From Lysobacterales bacterium (GTDB lineage: Bacteria > Pseudomonadota > Gammaproteobacteria > Xanthomonadales > SZUA-5), in contig JALHMG010000005.1 of the NCBI GenBank assembly GCA_022844135.1, positions 155,691 through 197,213 on the forward strand: 41,523 nt of DNA, read 5' to 3'. Under the pieces are notes generated by a model. The model was not told where the DNA came from. It did no database searches and worked only from the letters and a program-made list of their open reading frames with translations. A program made the translations under genes and the position numbers. Of the stretch, positions 1-12,569 are shown in pieces (the stretch's first letter is position 1; the number at the start of each line of letters is the position of its first letter).

Positions 1-995
1 TTGGCGTGTTGTTCCGGGATGCGGAGGCCATCGAGCGTTTGCGTACGATCGATACCGTGATCGTCGATAAGACCGGAACACTGACCGAGGGCCGACCGGC
101 CTTCCGCGAGGCGCTGCCGGCCGGCGAATGGTCGGCGACCGAAGTGTTGCGGCTGGCAGCGAGCCTTGATGCAGGCAGCGAGCATCCGCTGGCAGATGCG
201 ATCGTCACCGAAGCGCGGCGGCAACACTTATCGCTGGAAGATGCTGCGGATTTCGAGTCGGCGACTGGTATTGGCGTTCGCGGGCGCGTCGGCAAGCATG
301 CATTGGCTTTCGGCAACACTGCGTTGATGAAGGAGAACGGCGTCCCGACCGATGCCCTGCACGCCGACGCCGAGCGCCTGCGTACTGATGGCGCCAGCGT
401 GATGTATCTCGCTGTCGACGGCACGCTCGCGGGCTTGGTGGCCGTCGCAGATCCGATCAAGGCAAGCACCCCCGAGGCCATCGACGCATTGCATCGTGCC
501 GGACTGCACATCGTGATGGCCACCGGAGACGGCCACACCACCGCACAGGCGGTCGCGCGTCAGCTGCGCATCGACGAAGTCCACGGCGAAATTCGCCCGC
601 AGGACAAGGCGGCACTGGTTGCGCGCCTGCAGGCGCAAGGGCGGCGCGTGGCGATGGCTGGCGATGGCATCAACGACGCACCGGCGCTCGCCGCGGCCGA
701 TGTCGGCATCGCAATGGGCACCGGCACCGATGTCGCGATGTCCAGCGCGCAGCTCACGCTGGTCAAGGGCGACCTGCGCGGCATCGTCCGCGCCCGGGAA
801 ATTTCATCCTCGACGGTCCGCAACATGCGCCAGAACCTGACCTTCGCCCTTGCCTACAACGCGCTCGGCGTGCCGATCGCCGCCGGCCTCTTGTACCCGG
901 CTTTCGGCCTGCTGCTGAGCCCGATGATCGCGGCGCTGGCGATGAGCCTGTCGTCGGTATCCGTCGTCGTCAACGCGCTGAGGCTGCGCAGATGA
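1..995 (+). CDS. Copper-type P1B ATPase, C-terminal part (5' truncated by window edge)
   Basis: This is the cytoplasmic and C-terminal membrane part of a P-type ATPase that exports a soft metal across the inner membrane. The phosphorylation motif DKTGTLTEG lies near the start of the visible part, followed by the SEHPLADAI His-Pro motif of heavy-metal ATPases, the ATGDG nucleotide-site motif and the GDGINDAPAL hinge. The last two membrane segments carry YN (AYNALGVP) and MSLSS, the residues that define the Cu(+)-exporting P1B-1 group, so copper or silver is the most likely substrate. The metal-binding N-terminus and the CPC segment lie outside the window. It is on the opposite strand to the czc operon and shares its metal-resistance theme. 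Family call is secure; substrate is inferred from the motifs. Confidence 0.93.
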   Translation, partial: GVLFRDAEAIERLRTIDTVIVDKTGTLTEGRPAFREALPAGEWSATEVLRLAASLDAGSEHPLADAIVTEARRQHLSLEDAADFESATGIGVRGRVGKHALAFGNTALMKENGVPTDALHADAERLRTDGASVMYLAVDGTLAGLVAVADPIKASTPEAIDALHRAGLHIVMATGDGHTTAQAVARQLRIDEVHGEIRPQDKAALVARLQAQGRRVAMAGDGINDAPALAAADVGIAMGTGTDVAMSSAQLTLVKGDLRGIVRAREISSSTVRNMRQNLTFALAYNALGVPIAAGLLYPAFGLLLSPMIAALAMSLSSVSVVVNALRLRR

Positions 996-1122
996 ATCCA
1001 AGAGCCCTGACGACGTTAACGAACGCTCCCGTCGCCGACCAGCTCGACGGGTGGTCGCAACCGAATAGCCGGTCGCGTGAGCCCGCCGCATGCGGGTATG
1101 TGGTGTCCAATCGGAGAACGAT

Positions 1123-1506
1123 ATGAACGTACGAACGAACGATCGACTAGCGCTGCCGAAGCTCCGTATCCGGCTGCTGCTGACCTCAATGTTGCTGGTC
1201 CTCTTGACCGCTTGTGCGAGCAACGGTCCCACGCGCCACTATTTCATGCAGGGCCAGGTGCTGTCGGTACAGGACCAGAACGTGGTGCTATGCGTCGGCG
1301 CGGCTCACGGCGCCGAATTCGGTCAAGTCTTGAGCATCTTCCGCAATGAACCGGTCACAACCGCGCCAAAGTCGCTGCCAGCGGGCTTCAAGCGCGTGCC
1401 GATGGGTCAGGTGCGCATCGTCGAGGTATTCGATGAGCACTATGCGCGGGCAGAGGTGGTCTCCGGCGAGGTTCACGTGAACGACACGGCGGAGCTGCAG
1501 CGCTGA
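1123..1506 (+). CDS. Small predicted lipoprotein, unknown function
   Basis: A 127-residue protein. I chose the ATG at 1123 because GGAGA lies about 6 bases upstream and a hydrophobic stretch then ends in a lipobox, LLTACAS, so the mature protein should be anchored by a lipidated cysteine. The rest (VLSVQDQNVVLCVGAAHGA, then QVRIVEVFDEHYARAEVVSG) looks like a small beta-rich domain, similar in style to lipoproteins found beside metal transporters. It follows the P-type ATPase by about 130 bases on the same strand and converges on czcA. An upstream in-frame start at 1090 would put 11 residues before the signal peptide and is less likely. No specific family recognised. Confidence 0.7.
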   Translation: MNVRTNDRLALPKLRIRLLLTSMLLVLLTACASNGPTRHYFMQGQVLSVQDQNVVLCVGAAHGAEFGQVLSIFRNEPVTTAPKSLPAGFKRVPMGQVRIVEVFDEHYARAEVVSGEVHVNDTAELQR

Positions 1507-1596
1507 CCGGCGTGTTTCTTGCGGCGAAGTATGTCGTGCACGCAGCGTGCGCCGTATGTTCCGACTCATAAATGACAGCGTTGGGAGCGGTCAGTT

Positions 1597-1624
1597 GGCG
1601 CTGCCTGCAGAAGCAAGCAGCGCC
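1597..1624. terminator. Possible bidirectional hairpin between lipoprotein and czcA
   Basis: GGCGCTGC at 1597-1604 pairs with GCAGCGCC at 1617-1624 across a short loop. It lies between two convergent genes. No clear T-run follows on either strand, so an intrinsic terminator is only a possibility. Confidence 0.3.
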
Positions 1625-1674
1625 GGATCAATCACCGAACGACATCTACGTGTCAGGAGGCAAAATCATGGTGG

Positions 1675-6136
<4,462 letters not shown>

Positions 6137-6140
<4 letters not shown>

Positions 6141-7408
6141 TCGGCGTCTCCTTCGCGTGCGCTATCAACCGTCCAGTGGTCGGCAGTAAGGCGCTGCAGT
6201 TCGATAAGGGCGCGCTGCGTGGCCACACGGGCCTCCAGCAGCGCAAGGCGTGAAGCAGTGATATCGGTTTGCACAGCGGCCCATTCGAGGTAACTGAGCG
6301 CGCCGGCACGGTAGGCCCGCTCCGATAGCGCTGCAGCACGCTCAAGGCGCGGCAGCACCTCGTTACGCAGTCGGCTGGCGTGTAGAGCGCCCGTCTGAAT
6401 TTGCGACCATGCGTCGACGGCCACCGCTTCGAGTTGCAGCGATGTCGATTCGCGCGACATAGCGAGTGCCTCGCGCTCGGCGCGTTCGGCAGCAATGGCA
6501 GGCTCGGCGCGTGCGCGGGTGCCCAACGGAATGCTGACGCCTCCAACCAAGCCAAGATCGCCGCCTTCCTGCAGACGGCGCACGCCGATACTCCAACTCG
6601 CGTCGGAATAGGCATCGGTTTCCGCAAGGCGCAAGCGCGCTTCGCGGATGCGCGCTTCGTCGGCAAACGCGAGGAGCTCAGGCGTTTGCGCGATCCGCGC
6701 AGTGAGCTCGCTAAGTGGCGGTAGCTCTGGCATAGCCTCGGGCACCGGCGCAACCTCCGGTACATCGGCATCGACCGATCCGCCCCAGAGGATCGAGAGT
6801 CGGCGCCATGCAGCGACCTGCTGCGCGTCCAATGCAGCGACCCGGACTTCGGCCTGCGCAACTTGTGCCTCAGCGGCAAGCGCCGAGGCTTCCGGCGCGG
6901 CCCTCGCGGCGAAGCGCTGCCGGGCTGCGCTGGCGATTCGTTTTCGCTGCGCCAAGTCCTCGTCCAACAGGGGGCGCTGCGTCTGCAGCGTGGCCAAATC
7001 CAGATAGCGCCGGGTAGTTTCTGCGAGCAAATCAAGCTGCGTGGCGGCACGCTGCACGCCGAGCGCATCGATACGGGCGGCCGCCAGTGCGCGGCGCGCC
7101 TCGCGCTTGCCGCCGCGCTCCAGTACGCCGGCAAGACTGAGAGTCAGCTCGGCGGAGCGGATGCCTTGGAGAGGCCCGGAACCGAGCACGTTCTCAAGCT
7201 CCGCTTGGACGGTCAAGGCCGGCTTGAGGGCCGCAGCCCGCTCAGCGGCCTCCAAGCCCTCGCGGCGGGGTACAAACAGCCGAAGGTCGGGATGGGACTG
7301 GGCGACGCGCTCGTGTGCGTCCTCCAGTGTGAATGATTGCGTGGCGACGCGCGGGGCGACGGCAAGCAGCGACAGCCCGGCCGCGATCGCGGCTAGACGA
7401 AAAGACAT
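6137..7408 (-). CDS. czcC: TolC-family outer-membrane channel, CzcC-like
   Basis: A 423-residue outer-membrane efflux protein with a signal peptide (MSFRLAAIAAGLSLLAVAPRV). Two helical OEP-type repeats with long alanine/glutamate/arginine-rich coiled coils follow, for example AAARIDALGVQRAATQLDLL and ERAAALSERAYRAGALSYLE. This is typical of the CzcC subgroup, which forms the outer-membrane exit of the CzcCBA pump. It is the third-last gene of the operon, 55 bases after the small membrane protein and overlapping czcB. No catalytic residues are expected. Family call rests on length, signal, repeat layout and operon order. Confidence 0.9.
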
Positions 7409-7463
7409 AGGAAACTCCGTTGATCCGTGGAATGGAGAGCCGCACAGCGGCGCGTTCGGTGGA

Positions 7464-7817
7464 TCAGCGGTTCGGTGGGCGGAAGTGACGTTGCAACATT
7501 GGCGCTACTGCCGCAAGCACGTCGAGATTCGGAGGCCCAATGGACGGGAGCTGCAGCAGCTTCGCAACTGGCATCGGAAGCACGGCCATGACCACACCAC
7601 AAGTGTGCCAAGCGTGCGCGAGATCATAGAAAAGGCTACCCAGCCCGGGGGGCTGCGGGGCTTCGTGAACGCATGCGACTACCGCATGTTCGTTGTCGTG
7701 GGTCGGCGCATGACTGCGGGCGATTGCATCAAGCACCGATGTGACGAGCAACAGGGCAACCAAGGCCCACGAGAGGCCTTCTCTGAATCTTCCCGTCCAC
7801 TGTAGAAAACGCCTCAT
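7464..7817 (-). CDS. Small membrane or periplasmic protein at the czcI position
   Basis: A 117-residue protein with a hydrophobic segment at about residues 13-33 (LSWALVALLLVTSVLDAIA). A short region with His and Cys follows (HAPTHDNEHAVVACVHE). Many czcCBA operons carry a small exported protein of this size directly upstream of czcC (CzcI-like), and this gene has that position. I see no firm sequence motif proving the relationship. A metal-sensing or accessory role is inferred from position and from the His/Cys residues. It lies 18 bases after the transglutaminase-DUF3703 gene. Confidence 0.65.
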   Translation of the reverse strand: MRRFLQWTGRFREGLSWALVALLLVTSVLDAIARSHAPTHDNEHAVVACVHEAPQPPGLGSLFYDLAHAWHTCGVVMAVLPMPVAKLLQLPSIGPPNLDVLAAVAPMLQRHFRPPNR

Positions 7818-7835
7818 GCTCGTAAGCTTAGCGGA

Positions 7836-8879
7836 TCATCGGGACATGAGGTCGCGAAGGTCGTCTGGAATGGGCATCGTGCGGAAGGCGCTCACGTTGG
7901 CGCCCCCGGTGTTTCCTTCAGGCACCCAAATCCGGCTGAACATCGCAGCGGCAAGAATCCGGATGCTTTGGCCTGTAAGCTCTCGCCAGTGTCGTTGCCG
8001 CCACGCCCATGCCCACATCCGGAGGTGACTTCGAACGTGTGCGATTGTGTACCGCTGAGACAAGATGTGCGCCCGCTCGAGATGACCAAATGCCGCGATA
8101 GGCTGACCGTCGGTCTCTTTGGCCTCGGCCAGTCGATACTCGGCCTCGATGGCTTCTCCTAACAATCGCGGCATCAACTTTCCTCGTCGAATTGCGGCAA
8201 CACGACGGTTCATCCAGTGACGCACCACCCATTCAAAGAGGAAGCGGCGAATCGGACTGAGCGCCTGCCGGTGACGCGCATATAGATCGTCTGGCATATC
8301 GAAGGTTCCGATCTCCTCGACGATGGCAGTGTGCTGGATGTGTGTATCGCTGCCACGCCATTCTATGGGTGGGTCGTCAAGTCTCGGGGTTGCAATGGCC
8401 AGTCCGCAGAACGCCCCTTGGCATCCCTCATTCGCGGATTGCACGGACGTGAGAAACGGACGGTCGACGACCACACCTTCAAGTCCGATCCAACGAGAGT
8501 CATGTTGGATCTCCACCCAGGTGTGGAGAATTCGCGCCGGCGAGAACGCATAGACCAGTGGGGGAATAACGCCTGCCTGAAGTCGCTTATCCACCCATGC
8601 GGCCTTAAGGCGGCAAAGGTGTCCGGTGGCGCGAAAGAGCGTCATGAGCAAGATCGCCTTCGTGTTGCACTGGCCGTACCCATCCGCAAGGACGACCGAC
8701 GCTTGAAGGTCATCGCGAACGTTGTAGCCGAGCACGATCTCGTCTCGCACGAAATTGTAGACCGCCTTGATCTGCGCCGAACCGTTCAACAAGCGCCATT
8801 GCCTCTTTTCGATTAGGCGCTGGATTTCTGGGTGCCCGACGTCAAGGAGCGGGCTCGCCTGAAGGTATTGGGACATCAT
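7836..8879 (-). CDS. Transglutaminase-like domain fused to DUF3703
   Basis: A 347-residue cytoplasmic-looking protein with two parts. The N-terminal half has the transglutaminase/papain-like triad pattern: C71 in GYGQCNTKA, H119 in ILHTWVEI and an acidic residue near 133-139. The C-terminal part from about residue 225 matches DUF3703 (FGHLERAHILSQRYTIAHV, then PEGNTGGANVS and FRTMPIPDDL), a small family commonly found next to metal-resistance genes. No signal peptide is evident. It lies between the CDF gene (29 bases upstream) and the small membrane protein. Joining of the two domains in one chain is unusual to my knowledge. A peptide-cleaving or crosslinking role tied to metal stress is speculation. 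Confidence 0.8.
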   Translation of the reverse strand: MMSQYLQASPLLDVGHPEIQRLIEKRQWRLLNGSAQIKAVYNFVRDEIVLGYNVRDDLQASVVLADGYGQCNTKAILLMTLFRATGHLCRLKAAWVDKRLQAGVIPPLVYAFSPARILHTWVEIQHDSRWIGLEGVVVDRPFLTSVQSANEGCQGAFCGLAIATPRLDDPPIEWRGSDTHIQHTAIVEEIGTFDMPDDLYARHRQALSPIRRFLFEWVVRHWMNRRVAAIRRGKLMPRLLGEAIEAEYRLAEAKETDGQPIAAFGHLERAHILSQRYTIAHVRSHLRMWAWAWRQRHWRELTGQSIRILAAAMFSRIWVPEGNTGGANVSAFRTMPIPDDLRDLMSR

Positions 8880-8908
8880 GATCGCTCCGATAAGCGTAAT
8901 GGCAAATG

Positions 8909-9589
8909 TCAGTTTTGAGAACTCGACGGAACGTCCATCTTGTGCTCATGTTCGTCGAACTTGGTTCGAACACCGGTCGTCCACTCTATCCATGCGGCCC
9001 GCAGAACCGTCACGGAGGTATGGAGGAAAAGCGTGGCCACCAGTAGCCCGACCGCCAAGTCGGGCCACCGCGTCCCTGTCCACGCGACCAACCCGGCGGC
9101 CAGCAGCACACCGAGGTTGTTGGCTAGATCATTGCGCGAGCAGAGCCACACGGATCGAAGATTCAGGTCTTCGTTGCGGAACCGCGTGAGAAGGACGAAT
9201 GCAGTCATGTTGACGGTGAGTGCTACAAGCGACATCACAGTCATGAGGCCGGCATCCGGGAGATCTCCCTCGATAGCACGGCGTATCACCTCGACGATGA
9301 CAAACAGGCCAAACGCCCCCTGCAGCACGCCCTTCAGCATCGATGCGCCGGCCCGCTGGCGGATAGAGCCCGCCATCACAACAAGCGTCAGGAAGTAAAT
9401 CCCCGCGTCGCCCAGCGCATCGAGAGAGTCCGCCATTAATGCACTGCTGTCTGCCCACAAGCCGACGCCAAACTCGGCGATAAACAATGCAGCGTTCAGC
9501 CCCATGACAAGCCACAACACACGTCGCAAGGCACGGTCACCCGATGTCGCGCATGCGCTCGCGGTGTCTTGGCAGGAACAGTCGGACAT
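8909..9589 (-). CDS. Cation diffusion facilitator family transporter
   Basis: A 226-residue inner-membrane transporter, the first gene of the metal operon. It has a Cys-containing N-terminus (MSDCSCQDTASAC) and about six membrane segments. Segment 2 carries ADSLDALGD and segment 5 carries CSRNDLANNLGV, where CDF proteins place their metal site. The usual HxxxD of zinc CDFs is replaced by D/S/N-containing versions, so the metal preference may differ from CzcD. It has no long cytoplasmic C-terminal domain, only a short acidic/His tail (FDEHEHKMD). An AGAGG ribosome-binding site lies about 8 bases before the ATG. The MerR-type promoter lies just upstream. Confidence 0.88.
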   Translation of the reverse strand: MSDCSCQDTASACATSGDRALRRVLWLVMGLNAALFIAEFGVGLWADSSALMADSLDALGDAGIYFLTLVVMAGSIRQRAGASMLKGVLQGAFGLFVIVEVIRRAIEGDLPDAGLMTVMSLVALTVNMTAFVLLTRFRNEDLNLRSVWLCSRNDLANNLGVLLAAGLVAWTGTRWPDLAVGLLVATLFLHTSVTVLRAAWIEWTTGVRTKFDEHEHKMDVPSSSQN

Positions 9590-9612
9590 GGTCTTGGCCT
9601 CTTGATGGCGCT

Positions 9613-9643
9613 ATCGTAAACCCCGGAGTCGCTACAGGGTCAA
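9613..9643 (-). promoter_or_regulatory. MerR-family promoter/operator with 19-bp spacer
   Basis: Reading the minus strand, TTGACC (9638-9643) is the -35 and TACGAT (9613-9618) is the -10, separated by exactly 19 bp, the overlong spacer that MerR-type activators untwist. Inside lies a near-dyad (ACCCTGTAG, CGA, CTCCGGGGT; 9620-9640) of the kind bound by ZntR/CadR/PbrR-like proteins. It should drive the CDF-to-czcA operon. The divergent merR gene begins at 9647, only 7 bases away, so the regulator probably also controls its own expression from this site. Confidence 0.85.
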
Positions 9644-9646
9644 GCT

Positions 9647-10081
9647 ATGAAAATTGGAGAGTTGGCGGCGGCCACCGGGTGCCACCTGGAGACGGTTCGC
9701 TACTACGAAAAAATAGGTCTACTTCCGAAGCCCCCACGCACAGGCTCGGGGTACCGGGCATACCGCCCAAGCGACGTGGCTCGTGTCCGCTTCATCGCCC
9801 GAGGGCGATCACTCGGCTTCAGCCTCGACGAGATCCGTAGTTTGCTTCGCCTTTCCGAAAGCCCTGACCTCGCCTGCGGCGACGTCGATGCCCTGGCTCG
9901 TCAGCACCTAACGGAGGTGCGCCTAAAGCTCACACAATTGCAGCGCATGGAGGCGGAACTGATGGCCACCGTGGAGCGATGCCGTGGTGGCCAGCGCGCC
10001 ACATGCGCAGTGCTCCAAAGTCTCGGCGAACCTGATTTACCCACCTCACCCGCAATCTCCATCCACGCGCCAATGGGCTGA
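9647..10081 (+). CDS. MerR-family heavy-metal-responsive regulator
   Basis: A 144-residue transcription factor. Residues 1-70 form the winged-helix MerR DNA-binding domain (MKIGELAAATGCHLETVRYY, then GYRAYRPSDVARV). A dimerisation helix follows (residues 83-110), with cysteines at C77, C112 and C120, close to where ZntR/CadR/PbrR bind metal. It is divergent from the CDF-czc operon and overlaps its promoter region, so it is very probably the metal-sensing activator of the pump operon. The metal cannot be assigned, because the C-terminal loop (CRGGQRATC) differs from the standard zinc and lead versions. The segment 10082-10317 after it holds no gene I can support. Confidence 0.92.
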   Translation: MKIGELAAATGCHLETVRYYEKIGLLPKPPRTGSGYRAYRPSDVARVRFIARGRSLGFSLDEIRSLLRLSESPDLACGDVDALARQHLTEVRLKLTQLQRMEAELMATVERCRGGQRATCAVLQSLGEPDLPTSPAISIHAPMG

Positions 10082-10317
10082 ACCAAACTGTGTCGGTCTA
10101 ATCGTTTCGGAGACTTCGATAGATTCACTCACTGGCTGGAGGAGAATCTTGATGAACGCGACGCGACAAGCGTTTCGAGTGGCGCGAAGCTTATAAGGGT
10201 GGCGATTGATGAAATCCCGAATCCCGGTATCCAGCCGCTCGCTGGGAGCGACTTGCAGTTGTGCTACCGGTCCGATTCGAACCCCTAACCCCGACGCATG
10301 AAGTGTCGCAAGTGCGC

Positions 10318-11530
10318 TCATTCAGCGTCGGCCCAGTCGTCGTGTTCCATTGGCGCCTTCGTTTCACCAGTCGCGCCATCGACGCTACTGTTTGAATGCT
10401 GGCGCGAATGGCGCGACTGAAGAGAACTTGGCTCGATATGCGTCGCTGGTGGCCTGTTGTCCCCCTTGATCCGCCACACTGCTTGCTGCCCGAATCCTGT
10501 CTTTTGGCTTTCGATGCCAGCCGGTCGCATTGCCCGCTGCAGCGTCCGCCACGAGTAGCCGGCGCCGTCGCCCTGCATTTGTACTTCCTTCTTCGACAGC
10601 GGGCCGTCGGTCAGCAGTTCGCGCAAGAACGTCTGAGCATCACGCGCTTCGTTGTTGCCGTTTTCCGGCGGCGCCTCAGCGATGCCGAGTAGTTCACGAG
10701 CCGAGCCGGTGACCGCTTCGCCCCAGCGTATTCGCGACGCGATAATGTCCGGATAGTTCGGCACCTCGGCGAGGTCGACGGTGTACTTGAATCCTCCATC
10801 ATCGGCACCGATATTCGATTTGGTGCGAGCAAGGATGCGCCAGCCGTCCTCACTCTTCGCGGTGGCCATAACGACTCGCGCCAACGCAGCGAATGCGATG
10901 CTGCCCGTCACGCGCTCCGTTGGATCGCGGCCAGCCGTGCCCTTTGAAAAGTGAGAGATGCCGAGCACAGCGCACTTAATTCTTGCCCCAAGATCGACCA
11001 GTGGCTGTAGTGACCGTCGTACCTCGGTGTTTTTGTGGCTGTCGCCAGTCACTGCTGACACAATCGGATCGGCGACCAGCAGATGCACTTCGGAGAGTTG
11101 CAGTGCCTTATCGCGCAGCGCATCCATGTCGCCCGAAGGATCGAATGGCCGATGCTCCCCCCCCATGGTCCGTGCCGGCAACGATATGGACTCGGCGCGG
11201 ATCGGCGCCGGCTGCCAGCAGTCGCGGCAAGATGGTATCGGCGGGGTCATCCTCACCGGACCAAATGAGTACATTTCCGTGAGGCGCTCGGGTTCCATCT
11301 GGCCAATTGCGGCCAGCGGTGATCGCCGCTGCCAATGCGAAGGCTATGGTGCTCTTTCCGGTGCCGGGCGCGCCCGCGAGAACGTGCAGCTTGCCTCGTG
11401 CAAGCCAGCCATTCCACAACCATGAAATGGGTTCGGGTCGAATTGCGTCGCCGCGCAGAAGCCGAACCTCGGCCGGTGGCTCCTGGTCGGGTGGCGCGGG
11501 TCGGCGCGGAGTGTGCAACAGCTCCGTCAT
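10318..11530 (-). pseudogene. RepA/DnaB-like AAA ATPase of an integrative element, split by a frameshift
   Basis: Two overlapping reading frames together encode one RecA-fold ATPase of about 403 residues. Frame one (start 11530) has Walker A GAPGTGKST at residues 53-61 and a following LIWSGEDDPADT. Frame two resumes with HRPFDPSGDM, LLVADPIVSAVTGDSHKN and HFSKGTAGRDP, all typical of island-borne RepA-like ATPases. The break is at a G8 run on the coding strand (11157-11164). Removing one G joins the frames cleanly, giving DHGGEHRPFDP. It may be a true mutation, a slippery site or a sequencing error. Its start overlaps the stop of the upstream gene (ATGA). The usual role is replication or maintenance of an excised element. 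Confidence 0.8.
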
Positions 11531-12018
11531 CGCGCTGCCCTCCTCACGGTGAGCCCACCTCGCAAGCGCTCTCCGACTAGCATCACCACGCTCGCGCCGG
11601 CATCGATCAAATCGCGCGCAAGCTCGATGGCGTCGACTGCCGGCAAACTCCCGGTGTCACCGATCCAATAGCGAACACGCGGCCAAGCCATTGCATCGGC
11701 CGCCTGGCCAGGCGGCAACAAGGTAGCGGCTCGACATCCGCGCTGCCGGTGTGGGTGTACTCGATCCCAGGCGTCGGCTCCAGCGAAAATCAGCGCCGTG
11801 TTACGCCAGCCCGTCGCGTATCCACCGCGCGGATTTGCGGCAAGCGCAACAACATCGGCGTACCACGGACAGCGTTTGCGGCATTGCGCCAACGCAGTAG
11901 TACGCTGGTGCGCTAGCGGGTTGTTGGTGCTAGCATCGTCATGCGCCTGACCAGTCGCATGCTTCATCGCAAAGCCCCGCCTGCCAGCGGGGCTTTTCGT
12001 TTGGGGGCTAAGGTGCAT
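11527..12018 (-). CDS. Unknown small element protein
   Basis: A 163-residue protein of no family I recognise. I chose the ATG at 12018 because GAGGAGGG lies four bases before it. An internal ATG at 11967 is the alternative. It contains a Cys-rich stretch (LAQCRKRCPWYADV) and a C-terminal part with GDTGSLPAVDAIELARDLID, which reads like a Toprim- or primase-related nucleotide-handling fragment, but this is uncertain. It sits between the 87-residue protein (11-base overlap) and the RepA-like ATPase (4-base overlap), so it is part of one tightly packed element operon. A strong hairpin (11971-11996) lies inside its early coding region. Confidence 0.6.
   Translation of the reverse strand: MHLSPQTKSPAGRRGFAMKHATGQAHDDASTNNPLAHQRTTALAQCRKRCPWYADVVALAANPRGGYATGWRNTALIFAGADAWDRVHPHRQRGCRAATLLPPGQAADAMAWPRVRYWIGDTGSLPAVDAIELARDLIDAGASVVMLVGERLRGGLTVRRAAR
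11971..11996. other. GC-rich terminator-like hairpin inside coding sequence
   Basis: AAAGCCCCGC and GCGGGGCTTT form a perfect 10-bp stem with a 6-base loop. On the plus strand it continues with TCG and TTT. On the minus strand, where transcription is expected, only a short T-run follows. It lies about 16 codons into the gene starting at 12018 and just before an alternative ATG. It could be a terminator for antisense transcripts or affect translation. The function is unproven. Confidence 0.45.
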
Positions 12019-12271
12019 GGCGCCCTCCTCGATGCAGCGCGAGCAAGGCTGATCGCACTCGACCGCGCTCGCTGTCGGAGAGTGTTTCCAGTCCCGGAGT
12101 GTCGGCGGTCGTCGCACGAATGTAGGCAAGCGTACCGTCAGGTAACGCAAGACTCACCAGAAGCGCTCCGCTAGACGAACGGCAACCCATGAGGCGCGAT
12201 CGCGGCTCACGAGCGTAGAGCGCAGCGAGGTGTGCTCTGTGACGGTCATTATCGGTGATCGTGGCGATCAT
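12008..12271 (-). CDS. Small hypothetical element protein (87 aa)
   Basis: An 87-residue protein (MIATITDNDRHRAHLAALYA...) with no recognised domain. Its ATG overlaps the stop of the AlpA-like gene (ATGA, 12268-12271), and its end overlaps the next gene by 11 bases, so it is translated as part of the same transcript. The middle reads as a small beta-rich segment (ALLVSLALPDGTLAYIRAT), followed by a basic helical tail. Real coding is supported by the tight overlaps on both sides and by position in an integrative-element operon. Confidence 0.6.
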   Translation of the reverse strand: MIATITDNDRHRAHLAALYAREPRSRLMGCRSSSGALLVSLALPDGTLAYIRATTADTPGLETLSDSERGRVRSALLALHRGGRHAP

Positions 12272-12510
12272 GCGACCGCCTTTCGCGCTTTTGCAGCGGC
12301 AATCCAGCTATCGGCGAGAGCGTTGACTTCGGCTAGGTCATAGCGCGTCATCTTGCTGGATAGCTGAATCCTCGTGACGTCGCCTCGTTGGGCGAGCTGC
12401 CAAAGCTTGGTTTCGCCACAGCCCAGTATTTGGCACGCCTCTTGGCCGGTGATAAGGCGTCGTTGCACCGTTTGGCGTTGGTCGGTCGCAGGTGTTGGCG
12501 TCGAGGGCAT
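12268..12510 (-). CDS. AlpA-like helix-turn-helix regulator/excisionase
   Basis: An 80-residue winged-helix protein: RRLITGQEACQILGCGETK, then LWQLAQRGDVTRIQLSSKMT and RYDLAEVNALADSWI. This matches the AlpA/excisionase group, small DNA-binding proteins that control integrase genes or act as directionality factors in P4-like islands. The first 17 residues are a disordered Thr/Pro/Gln tail. It leads a run of overlapping genes ending in the RepA-like ATPase. It fits with the P4-type integrase at 14638-15939 as part of one element. Confidence 0.82.
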   Translation of the reverse strand: MPSTPTPATDQRQTVQRRLITGQEACQILGCGETKLWQLAQRGDVTRIQLSSKMTRYDLAEVNALADSWIAAAKARKAVA

Positions 12511-12569
12511 TGGACGGTCTCCGTGGTTTGAACGAAGACGACAATGCCTTGCTGCGAGAGACGCCGCGA

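Noticed and set aside
10250-10305. tRNA-like T-loop (GATTCGAAC) near the end of the regulator gene
   Set aside because: The stems around the loop do not pair on either strand and no acceptor stem or CCA is found; at best a decayed attachment site.
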